A stretch of 64,000 nt of DNA from Achromobacter deleyi. GTDB taxonomy: Bacteria; Pseudomonadota; Gammaproteobacteria; Burkholderiales; Burkholderiaceae_B. The notes beneath the pieces are model-generated. The model saw only the letters and a program-made list of their open reading frames with translations, did no database searches and had not been told where the DNA came from. The translations under genes and the position numbers were made by a program. The first letter of the stretch is position 1. Each line of letters opens with the position of its first letter. The stretch spans positions 1,674,001-1,738,000 of the forward strand of contig NZ_CP065997.1 in the NCBI RefSeq assembly GCF_016127315.1, in the 5' to 3' direction. Positions 17,532 through 27,748 of the stretch are shown here, piece by piece.

Positions 17532-18539
17532 TCATACGCGGACCCAGGCGCATTGCTCCGGCGCCATGTCCAGGCGCACCGGCGCGCCTTGCGACAACCC
17601 CGCCGCGCCCTGCTGTTCGACCAGCAGCTCGCGGCCCTGCCACGCCACCCGCACGCGCGTCAGGTTGCCCATGAAGGTCATTTCGCGCACCCGGCCCGGC
17701 CCGCGTTCATCGGCGGCGATGCGCAGGCTTTCCGGCCGCAGGCAGGCCTCGAAACGCTCGCTGGCGCCATCGGGCCGCGTGGCCAGCAGGGCGGGCATGG
17801 CCTCGCGCACCCAGTCGGTCGGCAGCAGGTTGCTCAGGCCGACGAAGTTGGCGACGAAGCGCGTGCGCGGCCGCAGGTACAGGTCTGACGGCGATCCCAC
17901 CTGCTCGACGCGGCCGTCGTTCATGCACACGATCTTGTCGGCCAGCGTCAGCGCTTCCTCCTGGTCGTGCGTCACCATGATGGTCGGGATCTGCAGGCGG
18001 CGCTGCACGTCGTGGATCTCGGCGCGCATGTCGGTGCGCACGCGCGCATCCAGCGCCGACAGTGGTTCGTCCAGCAGGATCAGCGCGGGGTCCACCGCTA
18101 GCGCCCGCGCCAATGCCACGCGCTGCTGCTGGCCGCCGGAAAGTTGGTGGGGATAACGCTGTGCATAATCCGGCAGCTTGATCAGCGCCAGCAATTCACG
18201 CACCCGCGCGTCGATGCGCTCGCGGCTCTCGCCGCGGATGCGCAGGCCGTAGCCGACGTTCTCGGCCACGGTCATGTTGGGAAACAGCGAATACGACTGG
18301 AACACGATGCCGAAGCCGCGCTTGCGCGCCGGCAGCGCCGACAGGTCGCGCCCGCCCAGCGTGATGGCGCCGCTGTCGAAGGGCAGCAGCCCGGCGACGA
18401 TACGCAGCAGGGTCGTCTTGCCGCAGCCGCTGGGGCCCAGCAGGCAGACGAATTCGTGTTCGCCGACGGACAGGTCGATGCCTTCCAGCGCCACCGCGCC
18501 GTCGAAGGTCTTGCGGATCCCGCGCAATTCCAGGTACAT
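17532..18539 (-). CDS. ABC transporter ATP-binding protein (phosphonate/spermidine-type)
   Basis: 335 residues with all nucleotide-binding motifs: Walker A GPSGCGKTT (about 35-43), Q-loop FQSYSLFPN, signature LSGGQQQR (about 134-141), Walker B ILLDEPLSALD and switch His in MVTHDQEEA. A TOBE-like C-terminal domain (about 240-335) is present, as in the PotA/FbpC/PhnT group. It energises the adjacent fused permease. The gene starts 51 bases after the binding-protein stop. Confidence 0.92.
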   Translation of the reverse strand: MYLELRGIRKTFDGAVALEGIDLSVGEHEFVCLLGPSGCGKTTLLRIVAGLLPFDSGAITLGGRDLSALPARKRGFGIVFQSYSLFPNMTVAENVGYGLRIRGESRERIDARVRELLALIKLPDYAQRYPHQLSGGQQQRVALARALAVDPALILLDEPLSALDARVRTDMRAEIHDVQRRLQIPTIMVTHDQEEALTLADKIVCMNDGRVEQVGSPSDLYLRPRTRFVANFVGLSNLLPTDWVREAMPALLATRPDGASERFEACLRPESLRIAADERGPGRVREMTFMGNLTRVRVAWQGRELLVEQQGAAGLSQGAPVRLDMAPEQCAWVRV

Positions 18540-18590
18540 GGCCGCTCCAGGCGGTGGCGTGGCGGCCGGGGGCGCCGGCCGCGCGCGCCG

Positions 18591-19601
18591 TCAGCGTTTG
18601 ATGGTGTCCTGCCAGGTCTTGATGGTGGCGTCGCGTTCCGCCGCCGATTTCTGGAAGTCCACCGGGTACAGCACGGCGGTCAGGTCCTTGGGCAAGCCCG
18701 CGGCCTCGGCCGCCTTGTTGGGGGCGGCGCCGGGAATCGTCACCAGTTCCTTGTACTTGCTGTACAGCCCGCCGGCCTGCGCCGACAGCGTCCAGTCCAG
18801 GAAGCGCTTGGCGTCCGCGGGATTCTTGGCGGTCTTCATCAGGCCCGAGGCCTCGAGTTCGTAGCCCACCCATTTCGACGGGATCACCATCTTCACGGGA
18901 AAGCCTTCCTCGATCGACTGCATCGCCGGGAACGCGAACGACACGCCGATCGCATATTCGCCGGCGCGCGCCATCTTGCAGGGCCGCGAGCCTGACGGCG
19001 TGTACTGCGCCACGTTCTTGTCCAGGTCCTTGAGCAGCGCCCAGCCTTTCTCGGCGCCCAGGCCCTGCAGCAGCGCGACGATCTGCAGGTAACCGGTGCC
19101 GGATGCCGCCGGGCTGGGGATGACGATCTCGCCCTTGTAGACCGGCTTGGCCAGGTCTTCCCACGAGGTCGGCATCGGCAGGTTCCTGGACTTGAGCCGG
19201 TCGGTGTTGACACAGAACGCGGCCACGTAGCCGGTGGCGGCGAACCACTTGTTGTCGGCGGCCTTGTATTGCGCGGGCAGGGCGTCGATGCCCTTGGCCG
19301 CATACGGTTCCAGCAGCTTTTGCAGGCGCGGATCCAGCATGTTGCTGACCGCGAAGCCCCAGATCACATCCTGCTGCGGATTGCCGGCCTCGGCGATCAG
19401 GCGCGCGCCCAGGTCGCCGGTGGACAGGCGCAGCACGTTCACCTTCACGTCCGGCAGGGCGGCGTTGGCGGCCTTCAGGTAGGCGGCGATCTCGTCTTCC
19501 TCCAGCGCCGTGTAGACGGTGATGGCGCCGGCGTGGACGGCCTGGGCAAAACCTAGGGAAATTACTGCAACCACGAGACCAAGCTTCTTCTTACATTGCA
19601 T
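18591..19601 (-). CDS. periplasmic substrate-binding protein (putative 2-aminoethylphosphonate-type)
   Basis: 336 residues with a signal peptide (about 1-25, ending AVHA-GAI), then a cluster D-type binding domain that begins ITVYTALEEDEIAAYLKA. The body resembles the AfuA / putative 2-aminoethylphosphonate-binding family, members of which bind small phosphate- or phosphonate-bearing compounds. It is first in the leftward operon binding protein - ATPase - permease - DeoR. The start at 19601 is chosen because it gives the lysine-rich signal-peptide start MQCKKK; the longer frame to 20276 runs across the divergent promoter region into the phosphatase gene. Confidence 0.88.
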   Translation of the reverse strand: MQCKKKLGLVVAVISLGFAQAVHAGAITVYTALEEDEIAAYLKAANAALPDVKVNVLRLSTGDLGARLIAEAGNPQQDVIWGFAVSNMLDPRLQKLLEPYAAKGIDALPAQYKAADNKWFAATGYVAAFCVNTDRLKSRNLPMPTSWEDLAKPVYKGEIVIPSPAASGTGYLQIVALLQGLGAEKGWALLKDLDKNVAQYTPSGSRPCKMARAGEYAIGVSFAFPAMQSIEEGFPVKMVIPSKWVGYELEASGLMKTAKNPADAKRFLDWTLSAQAGGLYSKYKELVTIPGAAPNKAAEAAGLPKDLTAVLYPVDFQKSAAERDATIKTWQDTIKR

Positions 19602-19815
19602 GATGGAACTCCGGAAAGGAATACACGGCAACGGCGATGAGCTGCTTTTCTGCGGACGGCGACCTGCGGGCGGGGCGGTAGGGTTGCGCGAGGAAACGTT
19701 GCGTTTCCCGGGTTGCGTTTTTAGGTATATTTGCAAATTTGTGGCAACGTGTCTAGACTGGAAAAACCCGAATCGCATGGGTCTTTCAGCGCCGCGCCAC
19801 GCCTCGGAGCTCGTC
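19602..19815. promoter_or_regulatory. divergent control region of the ABC and catabolic operons
   Basis: It carries GTTGCG direct repeats at 19683-19688, 19698-19706 (as GTTGCGTTT) and 19712-19720 (GTTGCGTTT again), 15 and 14 bases apart, and an inverted GCAAC at 19744-19748. A weak rightward promoter is TTGCAA (19731-19736), 17 bases, TAGACT (19754-19759). The repeats are candidates for the DeoR-type regulator encoded at 15033-15794. Confidence 0.45.
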
Positions 19816-20622
19816 ATGCAAACTTCGCCGCCGCTCAATGCGCAGCAATTGGCCGCGTTTTCCTCGTTCGCCCAGACGCTGGCGGACCAGGTCCGGCCCT
19901 TGTCGCGCCAGTGGTTCCGCCACCCCCTGATGGTGGAAACCAAAGCGGATGAAAGTCCCGTCACCCGTGCCGACCGCGAGGTCGAGGCGGCGCTGCGCGA
20001 AGCCATCGCCCGCCAGTATCCCGACCACGGCATCTTCGGCGAGGAATACGGCGCCAGCCATGCGGAGGCCGAATGGGTGTGGTCGCTCGATCCCATCGAC
20101 GGCACCCGCGCCTTCATCTCCGGCAATCCCCTGTGGGGCACGCTGCTGGGCCTGCTGCACCGCGGCCGCCCGGTGCTGGGCCTGATCGACATTCCCATGA
20201 TGGCCGAGCGCTGGCTCGGCGCCGCCGGTTCGCCCGCGCGCCTGAATGGCGAGCCTTGCCGCACCCGCCAGTGCACCGAACTGGACCAGGCGATTCTCTA
20301 TGCCACCTCGCCCGACATCTTCGAAGGCGCCGACCTGGGCGCGTTCGACGCGCTGGCGCGCTCGGTGCGCATGCGCCGCTATGGCGGCGATTGCTACAGC
20401 TATGGCCTGCTGGCCAGCGGCCATGTCGACCTGGTGGTCGAGGCCGGCCTGCAGCCGTATGACTATCTGGCGCTGATGCCCGTGATCGAAGGCGCGGGCG
20501 GCGTCATTACCGATTGGTCGGGGCAGCCGTTAGGCCTCGCGTCGCAGGGCCGCGTGATCGCGGCCGCCACGCCGCAACTGCATCGCGAGGCGATGCGGGT
20601 GCTGGGGGCGGCCGTGACCTGA
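19816..20622 (+). CDS. inositol monophosphatase-family phosphatase, HisN-like
   Basis: 268 residues. Metal-dependent phosphatase motifs are intact: the Glu motif IFGEEYG (about 74-80), DPIDGTRAF (about 93-101) and the late site GLQPYDYLALMPVIEGAGG. The sequence is closest to the histidinol-phosphatase (HisN) branch. No histidine genes are near, and the gene heads an operon with a ligase and two dehydrogenases opposite a phosphonate-type importer, so it may dephosphorylate an imported ester. ATG 19816 has GGAG six bases upstream; the earlier in-frame ATG at 19777 has no such site. Confidence 0.88.
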   Translation: MQTSPPLNAQQLAAFSSFAQTLADQVRPLSRQWFRHPLMVETKADESPVTRADREVEAALREAIARQYPDHGIFGEEYGASHAEAEWVWSLDPIDGTRAFISGNPLWGTLLGLLHRGRPVLGLIDIPMMAERWLGAAGSPARLNGEPCRTRQCTELDQAILYATSPDIFEGADLGAFDALARSVRMRRYGGDCYSYGLLASGHVDLVVEAGLQPYDYLALMPVIEGAGGVITDWSGQPLGLASQGRVIAAATPQLHREAMRVLGAAVT

Positions 20623-20686
20623 AACACCGCGCCCCGCGACCCCGCACGTCAACGCAACGCTTCAGCCACGACAAGGTGAACGAGCC

Positions 20687-22072
20687 ATGCATGCACTAGG
20701 GGTAGCAACGGTGGAAGACGCGGAGCGGCTGGTCCAGGCCAGCACGCTCTCGCATATCAAGATCGGCCTGTCCGACGTCGATGGCGTCATGCTGGGCAAG
20801 TACGTCAGGCGCGACAAGTTCCTGGCCGCGCTGCGCGGCGGGCTGGCGTTCTGCGACGTGGTGTTCGGCTGGGACCTGGACGACCAGCTCTACGACAACA
20901 CCAAGTACACCGGCTGGCACACGGCCTATCCCGACGCCAAGCTGCGCATCGTGCCCAGCACCTGCCGCCGGCTGCCGCTGGAGCAGGGGCCAGGCGGCGA
21001 GGACATGCTGCTGTTCCTGGCCGAGTTCGAAGGCCCTGCGGCCGACATCTGCCCGCGCCGCCTGCTGCACCGCACGCTGGACCGCGCCGCCGGCATGGGC
21101 TTCGAGGTCTACGCCGCGCTCGAATACGAGTTCTTCATGTTCCGCGAGACGCCGCACTCGGTGCGCGCCAAGCACTATCGCGACATGGAGAACTGGACTC
21201 CCGGAAACTTCGGCTATTCGGTGTTGCGCAGCACCGTGCAGGGCGATTTCTACCGCAAGCTGCTCGACATGTGCGAACGCATGGACATGCCGATCGAAGG
21301 CCTGCATACCGAGACCGGTCCCGGCGTGCTGGAAGCGGCCATCGCCGTCGACCAGGCCGCCGCCGCGGGCGACAAGGCCTTCCTCTTCAAGACCTTCACC
21401 AAGGCGCTGGCGCAGCAGAACGGCCTGATGGCCACCTTCATGGCGAAGTGGTCGCACGATCACCCCGGCCAGAGCGGCCACATCCACCTGTCGCTGCGCG
21501 ACCGCACCAGCGGCCGCTCGGCGTTCTACGACGAGTCGCGCCCGCATGGCATGAGCGCGACGCAGACCGCCTTCATGGCCGGCGTGCAGCGCTACCTGCC
21601 CGAATTCATGGCGCTGTACGCGCAGACCATCAACAGCTATTCGCGCCTGGTGCCGGGCTACTGGGCGCCGCTGGACGCCACCTGGGGCATGGAGAACCGC
21701 ACCACCGCGCTGCGCCTGATTCCCGGCAGCGACAAATCGCAGCGCGTCGAAGTGCGCATCGGTTCGGCCGACGCCAATCCGTACCTGGCGTTGTCCGCGG
21801 CGCTGGCCTCCGGCCTGCATGGCATCGAACAGGGCCTCGAACCCGAGCCGATGGTGCAGGGCAACGCCTACACGCAGCAGTTTCCCGAACACCTGCGCCT
21901 GCCCACGACGTTGTGGGAAGCGGCGCAGCGCTTGCGGCAGTCGGAGGCCGCGCGCGAGCTGTTCGGCGCTGCCTTCGTCGAGCACTACGCCGCCACGCGC
22001 GAATGGGAGGAACGCCAGTTCCGGCGCCACGTCACCGACTGGGAACTGGCGCGCTACTTCGAGATCATCTGA
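20687..22072 (+). CDS. glutamine synthetase-family ligase (probable gamma-glutamyl-amine ligase)
   Basis: 461 residues with the two-domain glutamine synthetase layout: beta-grasp N-domain (KIGLSDVDGVMLGKYV, about 25-40) and catalytic domain with ALEYEFFMF (about 144-152), SGHIHLSL (about 263-270) and MENRTTALRLI (about 336-346). The GPGVLEAAI stretch replaces the GPGQFEI typical of housekeeping GlnA. Such divergent members often attach glutamate to amines in catabolic pathways (polyamines, ethanolamine, isopropylamine). Its place beside alcohol and aldehyde dehydrogenases supports that, but the amine is not known. RBS AAGGTG precedes ATG 20687. Confidence 0.85.
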   Translation: MHALGVATVEDAERLVQASTLSHIKIGLSDVDGVMLGKYVRRDKFLAALRGGLAFCDVVFGWDLDDQLYDNTKYTGWHTAYPDAKLRIVPSTCRRLPLEQGPGGEDMLLFLAEFEGPAADICPRRLLHRTLDRAAGMGFEVYAALEYEFFMFRETPHSVRAKHYRDMENWTPGNFGYSVLRSTVQGDFYRKLLDMCERMDMPIEGLHTETGPGVLEAAIAVDQAAAAGDKAFLFKTFTKALAQQNGLMATFMAKWSHDHPGQSGHIHLSLRDRTSGRSAFYDESRPHGMSATQTAFMAGVQRYLPEFMALYAQTINSYSRLVPGYWAPLDATWGMENRTTALRLIPGSDKSQRVEVRIGSADANPYLALSAALASGLHGIEQGLEPEPMVQGNAYTQQFPEHLRLPTTLWEAAQRLRQSEAARELFGAAFVEHYAATREWEERQFRRHVTDWELARYFEII

Positions 22073-22115
22073 ACTCCGCCGCTTCACTCATCCACCACGC
22101 ATGCACAGGGTCGCC

Positions 22116-23507
22116 ATGACGCAGGAACTCATCACCATCAGTCCCATCGACGGCCGCGAAGTCGTGCGCCGCCCCTACGCCAGCGAGGCGCAGGTCGCGC
22201 AGGCGCTGGCCGACGCGCAGGCCGCGCAGGGCGCCTGGCACGCGCTCGGCATCGAGCAGCGCGGCCGCATCCTGTCCGATGCGGTAGCGCGCTTCGTCGC
22301 CGGCAAGGCCGAGATTGCGCGCGCCATCACGATCCAGATGGGACGCCCCTTGCGCTATACACCAGGTGAAGTGGATGGCTTCGAAGCGCGCGCGCGCCAC
22401 ATGATCGGCATCGCCGCCGAGGCGCTGGCGCCGATCCAGGTGCCGGAGATCGCGGGCTTCACGCGCTTCATCAGCCGCGAGCCGATCGGCGTGGCGCTCA
22501 CCATCGCGCCGTGGAACTATCCGCTGCTGACGGCGGTGAACAGCATCGTGCCGGCGCTGATGGCGGGCAATACCGTCATTCTCAAGCACTCCGACCAGAC
22601 CCCGCTGTGCGCCGAGCTCATCGGCCGCGCCTTCAGCGAAGCCGGCGTGCCGCATGGCGTGTTCCAGTACCTGCACGCGAACCACGACATCGCGCAACGC
22701 CTGATCCGCGCGCCCGAGATCGGCTACGTGTCCTTCACCGGTTCGGTGCGCGGCGGCCAGAGCGTGGAACAGGCTGCCGCCGGCCGCTTCATCGGCGTCG
22801 GCCTGGAGCTGGGCGGCAACGACCCCGCCTATGTGCGCGCCGACGCCAACCTGGCGCACGCGGTCGAAACGCTGGTGGACGGCGCCTTCTTCAACTCCGG
22901 CCAATCCTGCTGCGGCATCCAGCGCATCTACGTGGCGCGCGAGCGCTACCAGGACTTCATCGACCGCGCCGCGGCCCTGACCCGCGAATACGTGCTGGGC
23001 GATCCCCTGCAGCCAGACACCACGCTGGGTCCGGTGGTGCGCACACGCGCCGCCGACGAGGTGCGCGAGGTCATCGCCGAGGCCGAATCGCGCGGTGCCC
23101 GCAACCTGGTCGAGGCGGCGCGTTTCGACGCCGCGCGCGCCGGCACGCCATACGTGGCGCCGGCGCTGCTGACGCAGGTGGATCACCGCATGCGCGTGAT
23201 GAACGACGAATGCTTCGGCCCCGTGGTCGGCGTGATGCCGGTCGACAGCGACGAAGAGGCCGTGGCCTTGATGAACGACAGCCCCTACGGCCTGACCGCC
23301 GCCGTCTTTACGCAGGACGAAGACGCCGCATTGCATCTCGGCCGCCAGCTGCGCACCGGCACCGTCTTCATGAACCGTTGCGACTACCTCGACCCCGCGC
23401 TGGCGTGGACCGGCGTCAAGCACACCGGCCGTGGCGTCTCGTTGTCGCGCGTCGGCTACGAACAGCTCACCCAAGCCAAATCCTTCCATCTGCGCCGCAA
23501 CGCCTGA
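22116..23507 (+). CDS. NAD(P)-dependent aldehyde dehydrogenase
   Basis: 463 residues of the aldehyde dehydrogenase superfamily. The catalytic cysteine is Cys265 in the GQSCCG motif, the general base is Glu231 in GLELGGNDP, and the cofactor loop is FTGSVRGGQ (about 208-216). It oxidises an aldehyde to the acid. ATG 22116 has AGGG just upstream; an in-frame ATG at 22101 is less likely. It lies between the ligase and the alcohol dehydrogenase (18-base gap), consistent with sequential oxidation of an alcohol group. Confidence 0.92.
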   Translation: MTQELITISPIDGREVVRRPYASEAQVAQALADAQAAQGAWHALGIEQRGRILSDAVARFVAGKAEIARAITIQMGRPLRYTPGEVDGFEARARHMIGIAAEALAPIQVPEIAGFTRFISREPIGVALTIAPWNYPLLTAVNSIVPALMAGNTVILKHSDQTPLCAELIGRAFSEAGVPHGVFQYLHANHDIAQRLIRAPEIGYVSFTGSVRGGQSVEQAAAGRFIGVGLELGGNDPAYVRADANLAHAVETLVDGAFFNSGQSCCGIQRIYVARERYQDFIDRAAALTREYVLGDPLQPDTTLGPVVRTRAADEVREVIAEAESRGARNLVEAARFDAARAGTPYVAPALLTQVDHRMRVMNDECFGPVVGVMPVDSDEEAVALMNDSPYGLTAAVFTQDEDAALHLGRQLRTGTVFMNRCDYLDPALAWTGVKHTGRGVSLSRVGYEQLTQAKSFHLRRNA

Positions 23508-23525
23508 GCGCGACCAGGAGCCGAC

Positions 23526-24689
23526 ATGACCGTCCCCAGCGTCAACTGGAACTATCCCACCGCCATCAAGGCGGGCCCCGGCCGCATCAAGGAATTGCCC
23601 GACTGGTGCCGCGAACTCGGCATGGCGCGGCCGCTGCTGGTCACCGATCCCGGCCTGGCCGCGCTGCCCATGATCGCCGACGCGGTGCGTGGCTGCCGCC
23701 AGGCCGGACTCGAATGCGGCCTGTTCCACGAAGTGAAGGGCAACCCCACCGGCAGGAACGTGGACGATGGCGTGGCGGGCTATCGCGAGGGCCGCCACGA
23801 CGGCGTCATCGCGTTCGGCGGCGGCTCGGCGCTGGACGCGGCCAAGGCCATCGCGCTGATGGCCGGCCAGAAGCGTCCGTTGTGGGACTTCGAAGACGTG
23901 GGCGACAACTACCTGCGCGTGGATGTCGCCGGCATGGCGCCGGTGGTGGCGGTGCCGACCACCGCGGGCACCGGTTCGGAAGTGGGGCGCGCCTCGGTCA
24001 TCACCGACGAGGCGGCGCAGGTCAAGCGCATCATCTTCCACGCGCGCATGCTGCCCGCCATCGTCATTCTCGATCCCGAACTCACCGTCGGCCTGCCGCC
24101 GCGCATCACTGCAGCGACCGGCATGGATGCGCTGTCGCACAACCTCGAGGCCTACTGTTCGCCGTTCTTCCATCCGATGGCCGCCGGCATCGCGCTGGAA
24201 GGCATGCGCATGATCAAGGAATACCTGCCGCAGGCCGTGGCCGACGGCGCCGACCTGCAGGCGCGCCAGCAGATGCTGGTGGCCTCCAGCATGGGCGCCA
24301 CCGCGTTCCAGCGCGGACTGGGCGCGATGCATGCGTTGGCCCACCCGCTGGGGGCGCTGTACGACGCCCACCACGGCATGCTCAACGCCATCCTCATGCC
24401 CTACGTGCTCAAGGCCAACCAGCACGCGGTCGCGCCGCGGCTGCAGGCGCTGGCGCGCTACCTGGCCTTGCCGGACGACAGCCCCGGCGCCGTGCTCGAC
24501 TGGGTGCTGGCGCTGCGCGAGACCGTCGGCATCCCGCACACCCTGGCCGACATCGGCATCGACGATGCGCAAGCGGAGCGGGTGGGGCGCATGGCAAGCG
24601 AGGATCCGTCGGGCGGCACCAACCCCGTCGCCTACACGCCGGAGCAGTACGCTGAACTTTTTCGTGCAGCCGTTCGCGGAATCTTGTAA
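23526..24689 (+). CDS. iron-containing alcohol dehydrogenase
   Basis: 387 residues of the group III (Fe-dependent) alcohol dehydrogenase family. The NAD-binding GGGSALDAAKAIAL (about 98-111) and PTTAGTGSEV (about 142-151) are clear. Metal ligands are in GMDALSHNLEAY (Asp and His) and in GAMHALAHPLGALYDAHHG (two His). It would oxidise an alcohol to the aldehyde used by the preceding enzyme. AGGAG precedes the ATG. It ends the rightward operon, about 70 bases before the tRNA-Tyr promoter; I saw no clear terminator. Confidence 0.92.
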   Translation: MTVPSVNWNYPTAIKAGPGRIKELPDWCRELGMARPLLVTDPGLAALPMIADAVRGCRQAGLECGLFHEVKGNPTGRNVDDGVAGYREGRHDGVIAFGGGSALDAAKAIALMAGQKRPLWDFEDVGDNYLRVDVAGMAPVVAVPTTAGTGSEVGRASVITDEAAQVKRIIFHARMLPAIVILDPELTVGLPPRITAATGMDALSHNLEAYCSPFFHPMAAGIALEGMRMIKEYLPQAVADGADLQARQQMLVASSMGATAFQRGLGAMHALAHPLGALYDAHHGMLNAILMPYVLKANQHAVAPRLQALARYLALPDDSPGAVLDWVLALRETVGIPHTLADIGIDDAQAERVGRMASEDPSGGTNPVAYTPEQYAELFRAAVRGIL

Positions 24690-24758
24690 GCTTCGCCCCC
24701 TCTGCGCGGAAACGCGACAGGAGGAACAAAAGATTTGAATATTTTTCGTCCCAGGCGT

Positions 24759-24787
24759 TTGACAGCGGATTTGAAAGTGTTCATAAT
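24759..24787 (+). promoter_or_regulatory. strong promoter of the tRNA-tuf operon
   Basis: TTGACA (24759-24764), 17 bases, CATAAT (24782-24787), 15 bases before tRNA-Tyr. Near-consensus, as expected for a stable-RNA operon. Confidence 0.8.
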
Positions 24788-24802
24788 CTCAAGTTCTCCG
24801 CT

Positions 24803-24889
24803 GGAGGGGTGCCCGAGTGGTTAAAGGGGGCAGACTGTAAATCTGTTGGCCTTGCGCCTACGTTGGTTCGAATCCAACCTCCTCCACCA
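24803..24889 (+). tRNA. tRNA-Tyr (GTA)
   Basis: Class II tRNA with long variable arm. The acceptor GGAGGGG pairs with CTCCTCC, the anticodon loop CTGTAAA reads GTA, the T-arm is GTTGGTTCGAATCCAAC, and the encoded end is ACCA. First of three tRNAs before tuf. Confidence 0.97.
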
Positions 24890-25039
24890 GAGACCCAAAC
24901 CTGAATCCAGGCGATGTTTGCCTGGATTTTAAAATGTAGGCCTAGTGAACTGGGCGGCCTTCGCAACGAAGGTAGCAAGTTCTCCGGGCCTTGATTTTGA
25001 AAGTCTGGGAAAGAGTAGTGAGGTGGTGAAAGGACAGCC

Positions 25040-25113
25040 GCGGGTGTAGCTCAATGGTAGAGCAGAAGCCTTCCAAGCTTACGACGAGGGTTCGATTCCC
25101 TTCACCCGCTCCA
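25040..25113 (+). tRNA. tRNA-Gly (TCC)
   Basis: Acceptor GCGGGTG/CACCCGC, anticodon TCC in loop CTTCCAA, T-loop TTCGATT, encoded TCCA end. Confidence 0.97.
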
Positions 25114-25125
25114 AGCAGTACACAT

Positions 25126-25200
<75 letters not shown>

Positions 25201-25268
25201 CAAATTCCAAAGTCTTATCTTCAGTCAGCAGCTTCAGTCAAAAGCGCAATCCAGGTCAGGAGTCAGCC

Positions 25269-26459
<1,191 letters not shown>

Positions 26460-26469
26460 GCAATACCCG

Positions 26470-26509
26470 GATGGGTAGAGTGGGCTCTCAAGCCCCTCTA
26501 TCCATCTTT
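26470..26509 (+). terminator. hairpin after tuf, probable terminator
   Basis: ATGGGTAGAGTGGGCT (from 26471) and AGCCCCTCTATCCAT (ending 26505) form a long stem with a wobble pair and one bulge, followed only by CTTTG. The tail is weak, so readthrough into tRNA-Trp is possible. Confidence 0.5.
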
Positions 26510-26623
26510 GCTGTAAAAGTAGTATGATGTATGGTTCCGCAAGCCGCTACACATGGTAGTGGCCAGATAGATGAAGCGGAACGATGAAAGTGCAATGCAC
26601 GTGAGTGCGAATGTGAGTGTTTT

Positions 26624-26699
26624 AGGGGCATAGCTCAATTGGCAGAGCGTCGGTCTCCAAAACCGAAGGTTGTAGGTTCGATTCCTACTGCCCCTGCCA
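26624..26699 (+). tRNA. tRNA-Trp (CCA)
   Basis: Acceptor AGGGGCA/TGCCCCT, anticodon CCA in loop CTCCAAA, T-loop TTCGATT, encoded GCCA end. It sits just before secE, a placement conserved in many proteobacteria. Confidence 0.97.
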
Positions 26700-26763
26700 C
26701 CGCCAGGATAAACCCGCGGGAGATCATCGCGAGTTACGCATTCACGGCGGCTCGCGTCGCAAT

Positions 26764-27144
26764 ATGTCTAATACCAGCGTAGAAACCGTAACCAGTACCG
26801 CCGACCGGGTCAAGCTCGGGCTGGCGGTTCTTGTCGTTATTGCTGGCATCGTCGGGTTTTCCGTGCTCAGCGCACAACCGATGCCTGCTCGTATCGGCGT
26901 CTTTGTCGGCGGCCTCGTGATCGCGGCCGCGATCGCCTGGTTCAGCGAACCGGGTCGTCGCACGTTGAGCTTTGCCAGCGAGTCCTACAACGAAGTCAAG
27001 CGTGTTTCGTGGCCCACCCGCAAGGAAACGACCCAGATGACGGGCATCGTTTTCGCGTTCGTGGCAGTCATGGGCATTTTCATGTGGGTGCTCGACAAGG
27101 GCATCGAATGGATTCTCTACGGCCTGCTGCTGGGCTGGAAATAA
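26764..27144 (+). CDS. secE: preprotein translocase subunit SecE
   Basis: Clamp subunit of the SecYEG inner-membrane channel. 126 residues, the long gammaproteobacterial/betaproteobacterial form with three membrane segments (about 17-36, 44-60, 93-114). The conserved amphipathic helix and hinge SYNEVKRVSWPTRKET lies before the last segment. It is followed nine bases later by nusG, the usual pair. Confidence 0.96.
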   Translation: MSNTSVETVTSTADRVKLGLAVLVVIAGIVGFSVLSAQPMPARIGVFVGGLVIAAAIAWFSEPGRRTLSFASESYNEVKRVSWPTRKETTQMTGIVFAFVAVMGIFMWVLDKGIEWILYGLLLGWK

Positions 27145-27153
27145 GGACGGCGA

Positions 27154-27687
27154 ATGAGTAAGCGTTGGTATGTCGTCCATGTGTACTCCGGCATGGAAAA
27201 AAGCGTACACAAGGCCTTGAACGAGCGCATCGAGCGCGCGGGCCTGCAGACGTCTTTCGGCCGTATTCTTGTGCCCTCCGAGGAAGTCGTCGAGGTCAAG
27301 GGTGGCCAGAAGTCGATCACCGAGCGCCGCATTTTCCCCGGTTACGTCCTGGTTGAAATGGACCTGACCGACGAAACGTGGCACCTGGTCAAGAACACCA
27401 ACCGCGTCACCGGCTTTTTGGGTGGCTCGGGCAATCGTCCGACCCCGATTTCCGAAAAGGAAGTCGAAAAGATCCTCTCCCAGATGGAAGAGGGCGTCGA
27501 GAAACCCCGCCCCAAGATCCTGTTCGAAGTGGGCGAGATGGTTCGGGTCAAGGAAGGTCCGTTTGCGGACTTCAACGGCAACGTCGAAGAAGTCAACTAC
27601 GAAAAGAGCAAGGTTCGCGTGTCTGTCACGATTTTCGGTCGTGCCACCCCCGTCGAACTGGATTTCAGCCAGGTCGAAAAGACCTGA
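27154..27687 (+). CDS. nusG: transcription antitermination factor NusG
   Basis: 177 residues, with an NGN domain starting [20 protein letters not shown] and a C-terminal KOW domain ([22 protein letters not shown]). It binds RNA polymerase, links it to Rho or S10 and promotes processivity. ATG 27154 follows AAGGACGG. Confidence 0.97.
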   Translation: MSKRWYVVHVYSGMEKSVHKALNERIERAGLQTSFGRILVPSEEVVEVKGGQKSITERRIFPGYVLVEMDLTDETWHLVKNTNRVTGFLGGSGNRPTPISEKEVEKILSQMEEGVEKPRPKILFEVGEMVRVKEGPFADFNGNVEEVNYEKSKVRVSVTIFGRATPVELDFSQVEKT

Positions 27688-27748
27688 TTTCAACCCCCGG
27701 GGAGCCCTGGCCGTGCGCTAGGGCGATATAACCCGCAAGGAGCAAAGC

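Noticed and set aside
15800..17674. Long plus-strand frame opposite the ABC permease
   Set aside because: Rich in His, Gln and Arg as expected for an antisense frame; the minus strand encodes clear permease motifs.
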